NCBI GenBank assembly: GCA_024704765.1
Contig: JAKMXF010000199.1
Coordinates: 662,448-726,447, forward strand
From: Oopsacas minuta
Taxonomy: Eukaryota > Porifera > Hexactinellida > Lyssacinosida > Leucopsacidae
DNA: 64,000 nt
Direction: 5' to 3'
The translations under genes and the position numbers were made by a program. Positions 1-11,752 of this stretch are shown here, one piece after another. The notes under the pieces are model-generated. The model was not told the origin of the DNA and searched no databases. It was given only the letters and a program-made list of their open reading frames with translations. How positions within the stretch are numbered: position 1 is the stretch's first letter; every line of letters starts with the position of its first letter.

Positions 1-1299
1 GGCACTCAATAAGTTTTGAGCCTGACTATGTTGCGAGCTCTTATATAAGTAAACCATTACTTGTTTCGAATAAACATGGGATAAATATACTGCGCTGAAA
101 ATCTTGTAACTTTATCTTGTATACCTTTCAGATCGCAGTAGTTTTATTATCAGTGGATTCCTTAGTTACCAAATCCTCAATACAGTTATCAAGGCGTGAT
201 ATTCGTTCGATAATACTTTTTCAGTCAACTTTTGAAACAATAAAAGAATGTCACGAAAATTTCTGTACAGCCTTTGCATATAACAAGGTATATGCGGCAA
301 CAGTGAAAATATGGTACAGAGAATTTAAGTGTGCGAATTTTCATCTTGAAGACCAACCCCGCCCTGGAACACACCCACACGCTGTTACAGAGGGAATTGT
401 TGAGTCAATTAAGGACACAGTGACAGCAGATCTAAATGTTACATATGAGGGGATTCAACACGAAATTGGCATTTCATCCGGGCGGTGCACACCATTTTAC
501 ACCAATTCCTTCAGCTACGTAAACTTTGTTCCCGCTGGATCCCACATCAGCATCATCCTGAAGCAGAAGCAGAATCGAGTGAAATGGTGCCATGAAATGC
601 TTAAAAAATTCAACAATGGCAACAGTATAGATGTTTCCAAGATAATAACTGGTGATGAAACATGGATCTATCACTATGATCCAGAAACAAAGCAGCAGAT
701 CCATCAATAGTGTGAAATTGGAGAAGGTCCCCCAACAAAGGTTCGTAGAACTCAGTACACCAAGAAACGAATGTATCTTATTTTTTTAATAAAACGAGTG
801 TTAAAACTGTTGTACCTCTTGAACATGGTAAGACAATTAATTCAACCTGGTATACAGAAAGTTGTTTACCTTTAGTCATCAAAGCAATAAATGTACAGTG
901 TCCTGGCACAGGATTAAGGGGAACTTTTTTGCACCATGATAATACCAGTTCTCATACATCAAAAATGACAAGACAATCCATTGAAGAATCAGGGCTACAT
1001 ATTTGCCACCCCCCCTTATTCTCTAGATCTAGCCCCCTGCGACTTCTGGCACCTCCTAGAATAACAAACTACCTTAAAGGCAGAAATTTTTCATCGAATT
1101 CTGAACTTGAGGTGGCCCTCAGAGAAGTGGTCAGCGACATCAACGAAAATGAATTTAAAGAACCTATTCAAGCTTGATTTAAACGAATTAACTCATGTAT
1201 TCAAGCTATGGGATGCTATTTCGAACAATTATAGTAAAAAAATAAATATAGATTGATGCTCCTTGATATTTAGGCTCAAAAGTTATTGAGTACCCCTCG
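1..1299 (+). mobile_element. mariner-type transposon, left end at window edge
   Basis: The window opens on a terminal repeat (ggcactcaataagttttgag) whose inverted counterpart lies at about 1273-1299, followed by the TA at 1300-1301. Reverse-complemented, the right end reads ggggtactcaataacttttg, so the two ends match over more than 20 bases. The length of about 1.3 kb and the TA target are typical of mariner. A decayed transposase fills the interior on the plus strand. The first few bases of the left terminal repeat and its TA may lie outside the window. Confidence 0.85.
117..1177 (+). pseudogene. mariner transposase, broken
   Basis: Two open pieces, 117-710 and 929-1177, in different frames encode parts of a mariner (SETMAR-like) DDE transposase. 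The first carries the N-terminal helix-turn-helix part (IRSIILFQ..., then FKCANFHLEDQPRPG, a linker typical of mariner) and the first catalytic Asp in TGDETWIYHYDPETK near 650. The second starts with the second catalytic Asp in LHHDNTSSHT. The region of the third Asp (DLAPCDFW in mariners) is present near 1025-1055 but read out of frame in the track frame. An in-frame stop after QQIHQ and at least two frameshifts show the copy is dead. The mariner assignment follows from motif order and the flanking terminal repeats. Confidence 0.85.
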
Positions 1300-1301
1300 T
1301 A

Positions 1302-2380
1302 TATCTATTTTTGATACTATGTTTACTAATATTATTTTTGTATTTTGATCGAAGCTCCTAGTAAATTGCACTATCATATTTCTTGAATAACTCCCCCGGT
1401 GAGTCTTCTAAAAATCGATAGCTAGCTACATAGAACTATTATTCTCTGTATATTTACTTATTCACTGTTAGTTTAGATCAAAACATATGGTATTTAGCAG
1501 TTGGTATGATTATATTTGGATTAACGTTTTACAAATTTCGTAACTTTCCCTGAGAGATTTATATTCGCCCCTGCTACTATTCAAGAAAATACGGAATATA
1601 TTTTGGAATATCTTTCAAAGTTACAACCTGGTTTCAGCTGATAATTGCAGTAAACTGCTTTTCAAACCCTCCAGCCATTGGATCAATATACTCGACTCGA
1701 TTGTTATAATTTTTGATTTCAATTTTGATTTAATTTTTGAATTTAGTCTAGTTTTCGTACCGTACTAAGCAATAGGTATATTTTTTACTTTTTTTCTTAT
1801 TTTTTGAATCATTTTTGTAAGATCAACTATTTTGATTTCTTCTATTATATTTTTCTATTGTCTTTTTGAGGGTAATGATGTGGGAAATATTCCAGCACAT
1901 GATTATTTTGAAATGTCTACTACTTGCTGCATCATTTACCAGTTTTCCATAAATCGTAGAAAAGCTATAGAATAATTAGCCATAATATTCAACAAGTTTG
2001 TCCGCATGGGGTGGGCTAAAACTCTCTACCTTAGTTCCAACATTACGTTAAACAAAATTTGAAAACAACAAACACAATATATCTCTCCCTCTCTCTAATG
2101 GCAAACTTTTCAGAAATTATTCTGGTATTTTGTTGATTGAAAATCTAAATTCATATTAGCTGAATGGACCATATTGCACCGTATGCCTTCAAGAGATTTA
2201 AACTCAAGGAGGATATCCTCACGAAATGGTGTATTGAAATCCAAGCATACATACTCTATTGGCTGTTAAGTAAGCACTAAAGGTTGTTTTTGGGAGGCAT
2301 TTTTAAACTTTCTGGACAAATTTCCGTGGTCTATGTTAGAGACAAGTATAATTGAATCTGACTAGAAAAATTTGCTGAGT
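1302..2380. other. AT-rich stretch, nothing recognised
   Basis: No open frame of note, no terminal repeats and no RNA gene were seen. The sequence is rich in T-runs around 1780-1860. It looks like ordinary intergenic or intronic DNA. Confidence 0.4.
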
Positions 2381-2383
2381 TCT

Positions 2384-2626
2384 GACAGAAGATAAGTTTT
2401 CTTCAATTGACCTACACTCCCCAAACAAATATCACTGAACCTTGACAGCTGACAAGTTTTCTTCATTTTGATTCACACTTTCCATATTTATATCACTCGA
2501 CTCTGACAGGTGACAATATTTCTTCACTTTGAACAACACTCGACAAACCGATATCTTTGTTTTTCTACAGGTGGCAAGTTGGTTGTTTTCGCTTATTCTG
2601 ACGTACTTCAAACATTTGCAATTAGA
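2384..2626. repeat. 61-bp tandem repeat, about four copies
   Basis: A unit beginning GACAG-(c/g)TGACAAGTTTTCTTCA, followed by a TTTGA...CACT segment and ...ATATCACT, recurs with starts at 2384, 2444, 2505 and 2566, a spacing of 60-61 bases. The copies differ by substitutions, so the array is old. The short open frame 2662-2432 on the minus strand is an effect of this repeat and is not considered a gene. Confidence 0.75.
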
Positions 2627-3841
2627 AATGTTTCCATAATGTGTTGATAAATTTTGGTACAACTATAGAATTGCACCCCTCGAACTTTTCATCCGAAATG
2701 TGAAACGCACTCATTCTAGCCTGATCGTACTCGCTGAATGATGAAGATTCCACTTTAGAACGTTCAATTCGGTGCACAATTGAAAATGTTAGAGCTAAAT
2801 TACACTACTAAGCCAAAGTCTATGGGCGAAATTGTATTAGTCATCAAATCAATTTATACTGATTCTAGTTACTATCTATAGCCATAGCAATGTGCCTACT
2901 AACATCATTACATAGTGACTTACATTATTGAGAATCCTGAACAGGAATGCAAACTACAAAATAACAAGCAATCATAATTATTACCATTGCTTCTATTGCT
3001 TCTAACAATGCTGTCAATTTTCAAAACGTAAGAGTGTAAAATGAAGCTGATTAGTTCATGATTAGTATTTTAATTCTAATAACTTCGTTATATAATGTTG
3101 TTTGCAACACTGGAACAACTCGCAGCCTGTTAACAGACCTACGAGAGGGTGGGGCAGGCGGGGTCAAATATTCGACAGGTGTCACTATGTTCGTACATTG
3201 TGAGAATAGAGTTGTCACAATGTTGCGTTAGAAAATCAAGCATTTGCTCGTAATAATTATGGTGAGAGCATACGTACTTGTAATCATCCTATCTTCTTGT
3301 TGTTATTTAACACTCACTAATGCAAGTTACCATTACAAAAAGGGTATTGTTTGCAAGTATTGTGAGTGTATCATTGATATTTATCAGGAAATTGTTCTAT
3401 TGTTCAAACATAGGTTATAGAAATAACAAGAAAATCTCGGGATAATAAGATTGCATCCCAGGATTGTGATTCGAGAAATAATCCCCGATGTACAATAATC
3501 CCTGCATCCAGGGATTCTAACCCTTAATTGTAATATTAAAACATTGAGTTTGAAAAATCACACATATAGTCCAAACTTACTACTACTTATTGTTATCATT
3601 TAACTATAATTTGAACACTATTTGCTAAACAACAAGATAAGCATTTCTTATTGATTTTTACAATGTTGTTGAATATGATCTCTTTGTTCCTTCTCCGTCA
3701 ACATGATTCAATATGATGTGTTTCCAAAAGATCAGGATTCATTGTTTGCCCCTTTCTCAATCTCTTCTTCACGCTTCCTCAAGAACTTTCTATCCCTTGA
3801 GTATTCACTCCTGTGTGAGGATCCACAAAATTCTGAGAGTG
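2627..3841. other. No recognisable feature
   Basis: AT-rich DNA without convincing coding potential. A short frame at 3713-3913 runs through the hairpins described next and is not supported as a gene. Confidence 0.4.
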
Positions 3842-3916
3842 ATTGACGGTGTGATGAACATCACACCGTCAATGTTATTTTTTATACTTTTTATGGCAAA
3901 GTATAAAAAATAACAT
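3842..3916. repeat. Two adjoining perfect hairpins
   Basis: The first inverted repeat has 15-bp perfect arms (attgacggtgtgatg at 3842-3856 and its complement at 3859-3873) with a two-base loop. The second has 19-bp perfect arms (3872-3890 and 3898-3916, atgttattttttatacttt) with a seven-base loop. They overlap by two bases, so the end of one stem is the start of the next. No open frame or terminal repeat explains them. Confidence 0.9.
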
Positions 3917-3917
3917 C

Positions 3918-3965
3918 CAGTAGCGTAACTATGGGGGTGAGTGGGTGGCAGTGCCCCTCCATTTT
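3918..3965. repeat. Solo hAT-like terminal sequence
   Basis: CAGTAGCGTAACTATGGGGG resembles the CAGTGGCGTAACTA type of hAT terminal repeat that also bounds the elements at 14264-14406 and 30813-31955. No matching inverted end was found to the right, so only a terminal fragment can be claimed. It begins two bases after the double hairpin. Confidence 0.4.
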
Positions 3966-4426
3966 TTGAACATGAAACATTCTTACTTATAAGTTCTATT
4001 TTTGTCCAATATGTATACAGTATGGTATTTTAACCCACCTAGTTTCATCTGGGAACCAGTCAACTCGTTCCAATTTTTGAGTCAACTCCGAAGTAAATGT
4101 CTCTCATCATTGTGTTATACCAGCGTATTTTAAGGCGTTATCCCAGTTGTTGTCGAGCTTCTTTACATTAGACAAGCGCACTTCGCTTGCTCGCGCCTCG
4201 CGGAGCGAACAATTTGTGTTCACACTCTGACCTACGGCCCTCGAGTACATAAACTCCTAATCTTACCCGTAGCAAACATTATACTGCCATAATCTTTAAA
4301 CCTGTTTAATAATGTCCCAAAAAGTGAACAAATATTTATGAAATGTTGTTTACAATATCATATTTGGGCTCAGCACCTCGATTACCTCAGTATGACCAGT
4401 GAAAGGAAGTTTCAATCTCAATTTTG

Positions 4427-5030
4427 AAATTTGTTTACTTTATAATCATAAACTCAACAATATATTTTCATATGAGGATCTAAATTCGGATTCAACGTAC
4501 TTTGTTACCCCTGATTAACCGTTTAGAGCAAGCCCTTAAGCATATTTTGAGATTTAGATAATTTGTTTACTTTATAGTCATAAAAATAACAATAAATTTA
4601 CATTTGATTAATCTCAAAATGTGAAAATTGGATTCAGCGTATTCAACATATTAATTCAAGTTTCACAGTATTCTTTTTACTTTCTTGGTAACCACGATAT
4701 ATCCATAGTTATGCGACATCTCAGAATAGAGAAAAATTGCATTCCATAATCCCTTGCTTGACAACGAACGAACATACAGACAAATAGACAACAATTGCGA
4801 TTTACAAATATGGAAATTTAAAGTAAACAAATTTCTAAATAGTCTTAGAAACTTGGTTACAACGGTTATACAAGGCCGGACCAATATTTCTACTCGTCAG
4901 GTTAGTCAGGTCATGACTAGATATATTTTTTGCCGAAGATCCCAAGTTGTCCGTATCAATAAATATTTCCTTCCGGGAATTGTTATGCCAGAGTAATCAA
5001 GTACGCTAATTCTGTAATTTCAAGTCAATC
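4427..5030. repeat. Dispersed repeat with internal 130-bp duplication
   Basis: A stretch TTTGTTTACTTTATA(a/g)TCATAA occurs at about 4431 and again at 4561, each followed about 60 bases on by a GATTCA(a/g)CGTA motif (near 4492 and 4630). The downstream part (4745-5030) contains a (c)aacgaacgaacatacagac tract, the phrase AGTCTTAGAAACTTGGTTAC and an inverted GTACGCTAATTCTG motif. The same pieces recur at 12628-12835 and, partly, at 48409-48475 and 9478-9510. This is a dispersed family of unknown class. A short CpG-rich block at 4165-4245 lies just upstream. Confidence 0.55.
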
Positions 5031-5797
5031 ATATTTTTCTGTCACAAGTTGATTCTGATATCTCCAACTCTCTTTACTTATTCACAGTTATTCTAACAAG
5101 TATCAACTTGATTCTGTTATCTCCAACTTTCTACAGTTATTCACGGCTATTCTAACAACAAGTTGGTCTACTATTTCACGCACTTTCACTACTTTTACAT
5201 GTAAACTGGATGGCAGAGCTCAAAGGCCAGAATAAGATGCAGGCAGAGATGTTGGCAGAGTTCAAATCCAATGTAGAGACCTCCAGAGTAATCTACTAAG
5301 AAGAGAGCTGATAATTCAAGGTACAAGGAGGTATTGAGTGAGAAATTGAACTTCATGCAGCGTTTGTTGAGAATCTAGATGCGACATATGCAAACATATT
5401 GGACACATTGTAACATTTTATATGCTCATATATAGATTATTATAATATATACGTTTGTTGTATAATTATATTGTCATTAAATAATTCACCCTTTCCCTAA
5501 CCTAAGAATTAATTTCAATATCTTAGACGGACTTAGATCTAGTTGGAATTACTTTTTCGGTATGGTTTATTTCTAAACCAAACAGCTACAAATTGTGAAT
5601 GCAAATTTCCTAATTAGCAAACTTGGTTTCCCCAACACGTATTGACAGCAAGTGTCCAACTTGTGTGGGTTAGTCATGTTATTATATCACATAATTGGGC
5701 CTATTTCGTATGATAATTTCAGAATATAGCCCTGTTATTAGATATACTCTTTGTAATTGAATTGTAGTTACTTACTTAGAAACTCGCTACAATGATA
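5031..5797. other. No recognisable feature
   Basis: At 5040-5165 the motif AAGTTGATTCTG(a/t)TATCTCCAAC and TTATTC-AC-GTTATTCTAACAA each occur twice about 63 bases apart, suggesting a short old duplication. Otherwise nothing was seen. Confidence 0.35.
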
Positions 5798-5979
5798 CAT
5801 TGGAATCTGTATAGTCCGACAGGAACTCGTCGGGACAAGAAAATAGTGTCGAATACAGTAACAAATTGTCAGATAATACGAGTGAAATTGCATTGTCAGA
5901 AGCTCATTCAGACCAAAAACACTGTCTGATTATAATGTCCCGCGATTATACAGGTGTTGGATTATGCAGGTTCCACTTG
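5798..5979. mobile_element. Short pogo/Tigger-like MITE (tentative)
   Basis: The ends TGGAATCTGTATAGTCCGAC (5801-5820) and, inverted, TGGAACCTGCATAATCCAAC (about 5956-5975) agree at 16 of 20 positions. They bound a segment of about 180 bases with no coding capacity. The ends resemble pogo/Tigger type termini. The exact boundary and target duplication were not resolved. Confidence 0.5.
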
Positions 5980-6174
5980 ATCCCGAAATTAAGATTCAGT
6001 ACATTTATAATACAATAGTTATAACTTATAAGGAGATCCTTGTAGTGTAGCAAAATATGTTCATTTAACAGGGATAAATATACCCAGTCCCGCTAGCTTT
6101 GAACTTTAATATCATACCTTGCAAATATCTCTTTCCATATTATGGAGTTCAATAATAATTTGATTAATATAAAT

Positions 6175-8566
6175 CAGTGGTTCTCAACCTTTTCTGCCCT
6201 TCTCCCCCCCATAATGTTTAATCTTCCTTTTGGCCCCCCCTCTTTTCTAGTAATTTGAAATTTAGTTTTTAATTCAAATTAACTGTAATTAATGCCAACC
6301 TTGTAATTGCTTATTAGATGTTAATATTTCAATATCTGAACTATAAGTTGATGCTGATATCCTTAAATCTTCTCTGAAGTCAAGTCACCTGCGGTGTTAT
6401 GTCCTAAGAAAATTTGCCGAAGAAAACGTTTTCTCCCAAAAATATGTTGTTGGAAATGGTAGCAAAAGCAATCTTTCAGCTGTTTTGAAAAGATTTGGTG
6501 CTACCCCCTTCACTTCAAACCAGAATTTAGTTTTGTTAGCACAAGAATATTTAGTTTTTGCCTCCTCATTTGCCTGGAATATAACAACTCTGTTAGTATG
6601 TTTTCTAAGTCCATCATATCTTCCAGTGACATATCCATCGGGGTTAGCAGGTATTTAGGGATTGATGGAACGTCCGAAAAGCGATTGGAAAAATTAGTAA
6701 CTAGATTCATCAAATGTTCTTCGACAAGGAGAGTAAATTTAACTTCAAGATGTGGTCAAGGAGAAAGAATTGCTTCTACACGTGGGGACATGTTCCATTG
6801 GTTGCTTAGTATGCGTAAACAAAAGAATTTCAACTGATTTTGAAATTTCGTCACATTTTCTATAGCCGCTTGAAGAAAAATCCCATCTCCCTGCTACCTA
6901 AGATTACTCAGGTTATAGTAAGAGAAGATTTCAGTAAGATAAGCTAATTTCAGTTTGAAATAGGACGATGAAAACTCTTCTGTCTTGAAGAAATGTTTCT
7001 GATCTAGATTCACATAACCGATCATAAATAGAATATACTCGTTCAAGAGTTTTTCCTCCACTAAGCCAGCGAACTTCTGTGTGGAAAAGGAGGACGTCGT
7101 GTTCTGCTTCCGAATCTTCACATTGTTTTCTTAGTATACGTTCGTTCAAAGGACTTGATTTGACAAAGTTCACAACTCTGATGACAAGGTTAAGTGTTTC
7201 ATGAAGTTCAGGCTGGAGATTTTAGCAGCTAACGCCTGTTTATGAAGCATACAATGGATAAAACTGCACTGCGGGACTTCCCTTTTAAAACATCCCCAGA
7301 ATCCAGTATCTCTACCAGTCATATTTCGAGCTCTATCTGTACTAACACTAACACCTTGGCTTAAACTAATCTGATGTGAGTGACAATAGGATCTACCATC
7401 TTGAAGATATCTTGTCCAGTGCAACGACATTCAAAATAATCAACGAAAAGCAATTCTTCCTTTATGCAATCGTTATCGATGAAACGGATATAGACAATAA
7501 AAGTAGAGTCTGCTCCAAATGTGGATTCATCTAATTGAATGCTGATAGGAATATCCTTTATGAGCTGAATCAATTTATCTTCTAAATTCTGTGAAATTTC
7601 ACTATCCTCCTTTTTACTGTATCATTAGATAACTGGATTTTGTCTACTTTCTCAGCTGCCGCACTTCCCAGAACATGCTTGGCACAAGCCAACTGTGAAG
7701 GTTTGATTAGATTTTCTGCATTTGTGTGAGGTTTTTGAGCTTTGCGATTAGAAAAGATACTTCATAGGATGCCAAAGTACAACAATTCAAATCGGTAGAC
7801 TGAATGAAGAGGGAAAAAGATTTCTGTTGATCCAAATAAACTTTCTTTTTCTGCGGAAAGTACTCTATTGGTTGCCCCACCTCTGTGGGATGTTTTGAAA
7901 ATTGATGCGTTTTTAAATGATGAGGCCTCATAAAATCACTCGCCAAGCATACATGACAGGTCAAGCAAAGAGGTTTTAATTCTTCTGGACTAGAAATGAA
8001 TCCAAAATGCAGATAAGAGGGAACTTAATGTCGAATTCTGCGTTTTCCATTTGGTTCGGGCATAATCTTCCTATTGTATAATAAAGTCTTGTAATGATAG
8101 GATTGAAAATTAATTAATGTATATACAGTTCTATAATATATTTTATGTAGATTGTAGATGAAAATTGTATCGATCAACAGGATGTCATATTATTCACATT
8201 ATTGGAGTTCACACATCGATTACGTATTCACAATCGAATACATAGTATTTATTTCATACAAAAGCAATTTATATTTGTCAAATGCATGCCATCTTTTCGA
8301 ACCCTCACATTGTAACGCTTACAAAGTATTAAGAATAATTATATCTGATTACTAACTTTATCGATGTATAATGCAAATGGGTTTTTAAGAGCGAGGAATT
8401 GAATACAAAGATATAAAATAAGTAGTGATAGCGAGGAGCCTCCTCTGACTAAATAATTTACGCACACCCCAGGTATAGATGGTTCTCTCCGAATATGTAT
8501 CCCTCCTCTTCGGTATTGTCATCCTCCCCCCAATGGGGGGGATATCCCCTGTTTGAGAAGTACTGG
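6175..8566 (-). mobile_element. hAT transposon, degenerate
   Basis: The left end CAGTGGTTCTCAACCTTTTC is a classical hAT (Charlie-like) terminus. The right end, read inverted from 8566, begins CAGTACTTCTCAAACAGGGG, matching its first bases. The 2.4-kb interior carries BED-finger hAT transposase pieces on the minus strand. The 8-bp flanks (6167-6174 and 8567-8574) do not match, so one end may have been rearranged or the target duplication has decayed. Confidence 0.75.
6510..7964 (-). pseudogene. ZBED5-like hAT transposase, fragmented
   Basis: Minus-strand pieces in several frames line up in the order of a hAT transposase of the ZBED5/FAM200 kind. 7964-7707 has the zinc-finger end (HLKTHQFSKHP) and KSFSLFIQS. 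7573-7361 has IPISIQLDESTF with the first catalytic-type Asp. 7430-7170 has VSTDRARNMTGRDTGFWG and CMLHKQALAAK. 7173-6931 has the family signature LLFHTEVRWLSGGKTLERVY. 6713-6510 has FSNRFSDVPSI. The C-terminal dimerisation segment is not recognisable. Multiple frameshifts and stops show it cannot make a full transposase. Confidence 0.8.
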
Positions 8567-8996
8567 GTTAGTCAACTCAAACCTTTCTAACTCATGGCAG
8601 GTTATACAACTTCAAGGAGTATTATAAAAATGTAGGGTCATGGAAATACTTATGGAGACTGATAAAATTATATGTAACTATGAAAGGAAATATTCTGGAT
8701 GGAATACAGACTTTCCGCTACTTTACAAATGGGTAGAGGTAGGGTTGCCAGATTTTCGAAGTCCAAACCCACAAATTCGTTCCGACATTCAGTGTTTTAT
8801 GGGGCAGGGGCTAGGCTGTGGAAACCTATTTCTTTCCGGGCCTGTTTTCACCATGTTTGTTAAGAAAATGTTTGTCACATTTTCCTGAATAAGCGTCAGA
8901 GGCTAAAAACCCTGTGGAATAATTTTATCACCTCCCTCTAGAAGAATATTTTTGTTGTATTTTACGCCCTATTTGACCATGCTACAAATTAAGATA
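8567..8996. other. No recognisable feature
   Basis: Short frame 8640-8888 shows no family motif and is not called as a gene. Confidence 0.35.
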
Positions 8997-9279
8997 CAGT
9001 ACATCCTCGCTAATCCGAACAGCATTGTTCCAATTGCAAAAGAATTAGTTTGGATTGGAGAAATGATAGAAATAATGCTCGAGTCTAGGGGGGGACGTTT
9101 TTCGAAGGTTGTATAAACGATGAAAAAGGCTGCCGACATGTGTGTAAGTATAATGGATTCGTCCACAGTACAATTATATAATATTTTTTAATTTGAATAT
9201 TTTAGAAAATTTTCCAAAAGTTGTATAACCTTGCGGACCTGTGAAGATTAGCGAGGTACGGTTTAGCGGGGGTTTACTG
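8997..9279. mobile_element. pogo-type MITE flanked by TA
   Basis: Left end CAGTACATCCTCGCTAATCC and inverted right end CAGTAAACCCCCGCTAAACC match over most of 20 bases. TA dinucleotides flank both sides (8995-8996 and 9280-9281). The 283-bp interior has no coding capacity. Size, termini and TA target fit a non-autonomous pogo/Tigger element. Confidence 0.75.
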
Positions 9280-9779
9280 TAATTATTTTCCTAAATCTAT
9301 TTGATCTCGAGTGGAGATGAACACAAACCAGATACACGTATTTTCATGCTAAGAGTACTGTTCAATCTAACACCAAGATCAGGTACACAATCACCTGGCT
9401 TAACGGCATGGTAATCTATCAACATACTCAAATTTGGGATTGCTGCCTTTATATATATATTAAAATTTTAGCAAATTGTTTACGGTATAATCATAGAAAC
9501 AACATAATACATAGTGGTATTGTGAACTGATAATCTATGTGCTAATTCAAATACCAAGTTGACGCATTCCAATAACCAGCCCAACATTATCATATATCAT
9601 ACTTTTGGCTTAAGATTGCAAAAAAACTATACTATACTATAGCTCAGCTATATACAGGGTGTCATTCAAGTCCGTCCTCAATGTTTTTGCATGCCATCTT
9701 TCTATATTAAACCAATTTGATTGATATTTTACAAACTGATAAAATATTTAGAAATAAATTGTTTAGTAAAGTGTTTACT

Positions 9780-10454
9780 CAATATATCCTGCATTTTGAG
9801 AAATTACAGCCTGTAGCCACTTCCTAAAGTTCCCTACTGCATTTTGCAGTTCATCTTGTTGTATTTTCTGGCATTCACGCTGGAGGGATAGCTTTAGTAG
9901 TTCAAACTCTTGTGAGGTTTAGCACAGGCCCTTGACTCCAGATTAGCCCAGAGGCTATAATTGAGCGGATTCAAATCTGGACTAGAGGGGATCATTCGTC
10001 TTTGCTATTACACTCGATTTTTCTTGCCATTAACCATTCTTGAGTGCTTTTGGATGCATGTGCAGGGGCAGAATCCTGTTAAAAGATCCAAGCGTTATTT
10101 CTAAATAGATTTTATCCAGCTACATTGATTTTAAGTTCCAAAATCAATTCTTGGTATATCGCAGAGGTAAGTTTGACCCATTGCGGCACAAAAATCAGTT
10201 TTATCCGTGCATTTGCTGAACACCACCCCAGACCATCACAGACAATGGCTTCTCCACTCTATCGATAAGTCCTTACAGAGCTTGGACGACCGGATCTAGG
10301 TTTGTCACCCAAGCTTTCTGTGTCCTTATATCGTTTTAGGTTACGATATATTAGCTTAGGTGAAACTTTTCCATCTTTAGCTTTTGAAAAATTTCGTTTT
10401 TGAGCTACCTGTCTCGAAAAGTGAGATTATTTTGGATCTAATCTTTTCAGTCAT
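9780..10454 (-). pseudogene. Tc1-like transposase, outer element, broken
   Basis: An ATG at 10454 opens MTEKIRSKIISLFETG, a typical transposase N terminus. The third catalytic region SSPDLNPLNYSLWANLE is readable on the minus strand around 9985-9935. Stops and frameshifts separate these parts, so no single frame survives. The start codon lies only about 42 bases from the insertion point of the inner element, which has separated it from its own terminal repeat. Confidence 0.7.
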
Positions 10455-10495
10455 TATTTTCACAAGTGTAAACAATATTATGTAGAAGCCTATTA

Positions 10496-11630
10496 CAGGG
10501 TGTCTAATAAGTTCTGTTATATATCAATTCCCCAATAATTTCAAATTTATTCATTGTAAAGCCATGAAACCTTCTACTTTCTTAGGACTTATGTTCCTAA
10601 TTACACATTACAAATATCATTCAATATAGCCTCCCTTTATATGAATTACGGAAGTTAGACTGCCCCGTAACTCATCCTTATGAAATCGATATTTTGCTCT
10701 TGGAACCAACCCTTGGATACTTTTGAAGCATGGCAGGCTCAGTCTTGTTGGTAAGTACAAGGATGGTTTTGAAAGAGCTTCTCACCTGCAGAAGCAATTT
10801 CAGGCTCCAAGACCAGCTCTATGTAGGTCTGGGAGTTTATTTTCATTCCTTTGGGGACAAAAATCAGGTTTGTCCGTGGGTCTGCCGACACTCCCGCCCA
10901 TACCATCAGAGAAAGAGGCTTCTGGACTCCATCAATGTACTTGATGCTATCTGGGATATCCTGACTCCGAGAAGCAAGTATACGGTCGTTTTGACGATTG
11001 CTTGCCTCCTCAATCGTGAACAGCCTCTCATCTGAGAAGAGAATCTGATCTTCAGTCCCAGGAGCGAATCGGGCTTTTAGTTTTATGCATCTTTCGAGTC
11101 GCTTACGACGTATAGAGTCGTTAAGATGGTGTACGTTTTTCCTCTTATAGGACTTCATTCCTAGGTCCTCTACAACCAATTTCCGCATCGTTTCGTGATT
11201 GACACAGAATTCACGAGACATTTTTCGCATTGAACGCCGGTGATTTCTCAGGATTCGACATCTAACACTATTCTTCAGGGCTGGTGTGCGAGCGGATCTT
11301 GGACGACCAACTCGTTTCCTGTCAGACACGCTCCCAGTCTTTATATATCGTTTTATTGTGCGATAGATCAACATGGGATTGACTTTATCATTTTTTAGCC
11401 TTTTAGAATCTCACTGTTGCTAAACCCAGATTCGTGAAAAGTGACAATTTTTGAATGAATTTCTTCTAACATGATATTCTGGGAAATCATCAACTTGAAT
11501 GATATATACTTGGTATAATTCGAAAGAGCGCCAAAAATGCTACAAGAAATTCAAGAAGATTACTTCATAAGTATATTAATAGCTACTGTCTAAGACGCGA
11601 AAATCTATAACAGACTTATTAGACACCCTG
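10496..11630 (-). mobile_element. Inner Tc1-like element
   Basis: Ends CAGGGTGTCTAATAAGTTCT (from 10496) and, inverted from 11630, CAGGGTGTCTAATAAGTCTG agree almost completely and are flanked by TA at 10494-10495 and 11631-11632. The length of 1135 bp and a long minus-strand frame place it in the Tc1/mariner superfamily. Confidence 0.85.
10739..11472 (-). pseudogene. Tc1-like transposase, C-terminally deleted
   Basis: Translation starts plausibly at ATG 11472 (MLEEIHSKIVTFHESG), loses frame before 11374 and then stays open for 211 residues to 10739. Visible are the GRPRS arginine-rich hinge after the first helix-turn-helix, a second helix-turn-helix (CVNHETMRKLVVEDLG), the first catalytic Asp in ILFSDERLF, and the second Asp in the final CTYQQD. 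The reading then hits a stop, and downstream sequence resumes at a later part of the protein (KVSKGWFQEQNIDF), so the segment with the third catalytic residue has been deleted. The element can no longer make an active DDE enzyme. Confidence 0.85.
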
Positions 11631-11752
11631 TATAGCGTTAGAAAGAGCAGAAAAAATGTTACAAGTTATACAGCTAAAACTTCTTGTGTGTTCATAAGTA
11701 ACTATGCAGTGAGATGTGATATATGAGGACAGAACTTATTAGACACCCTGTA

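Larger units (their letters stand above)
9655..11750 (-). mobile_element. Tc1-like element interrupted by another Tc1-like element
   Basis: The left terminus CAGGGTGTCATTCAAGTCCG follows TA at 9653-9654. An inverted terminus CAGGGTGTCTAATAAGTTCT, continuing ctgtcctca like the left end, stops at 11750 before TA 11751-11752. Between them, 10496-11630 is a separate element with its own better-matched ends and TA duplication. Without that insert the outer element is about 960 bp, so it also has internal deletions. Assigning the 11750 end to the outer element is an inference from its cgtcctca-like inner bases. Confidence 0.65.

Noticed and set aside
10723-11035. Plus-strand open frames of 73 and 101 residues
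   Set aside because: They are antisense to the Tc1-like transposase.
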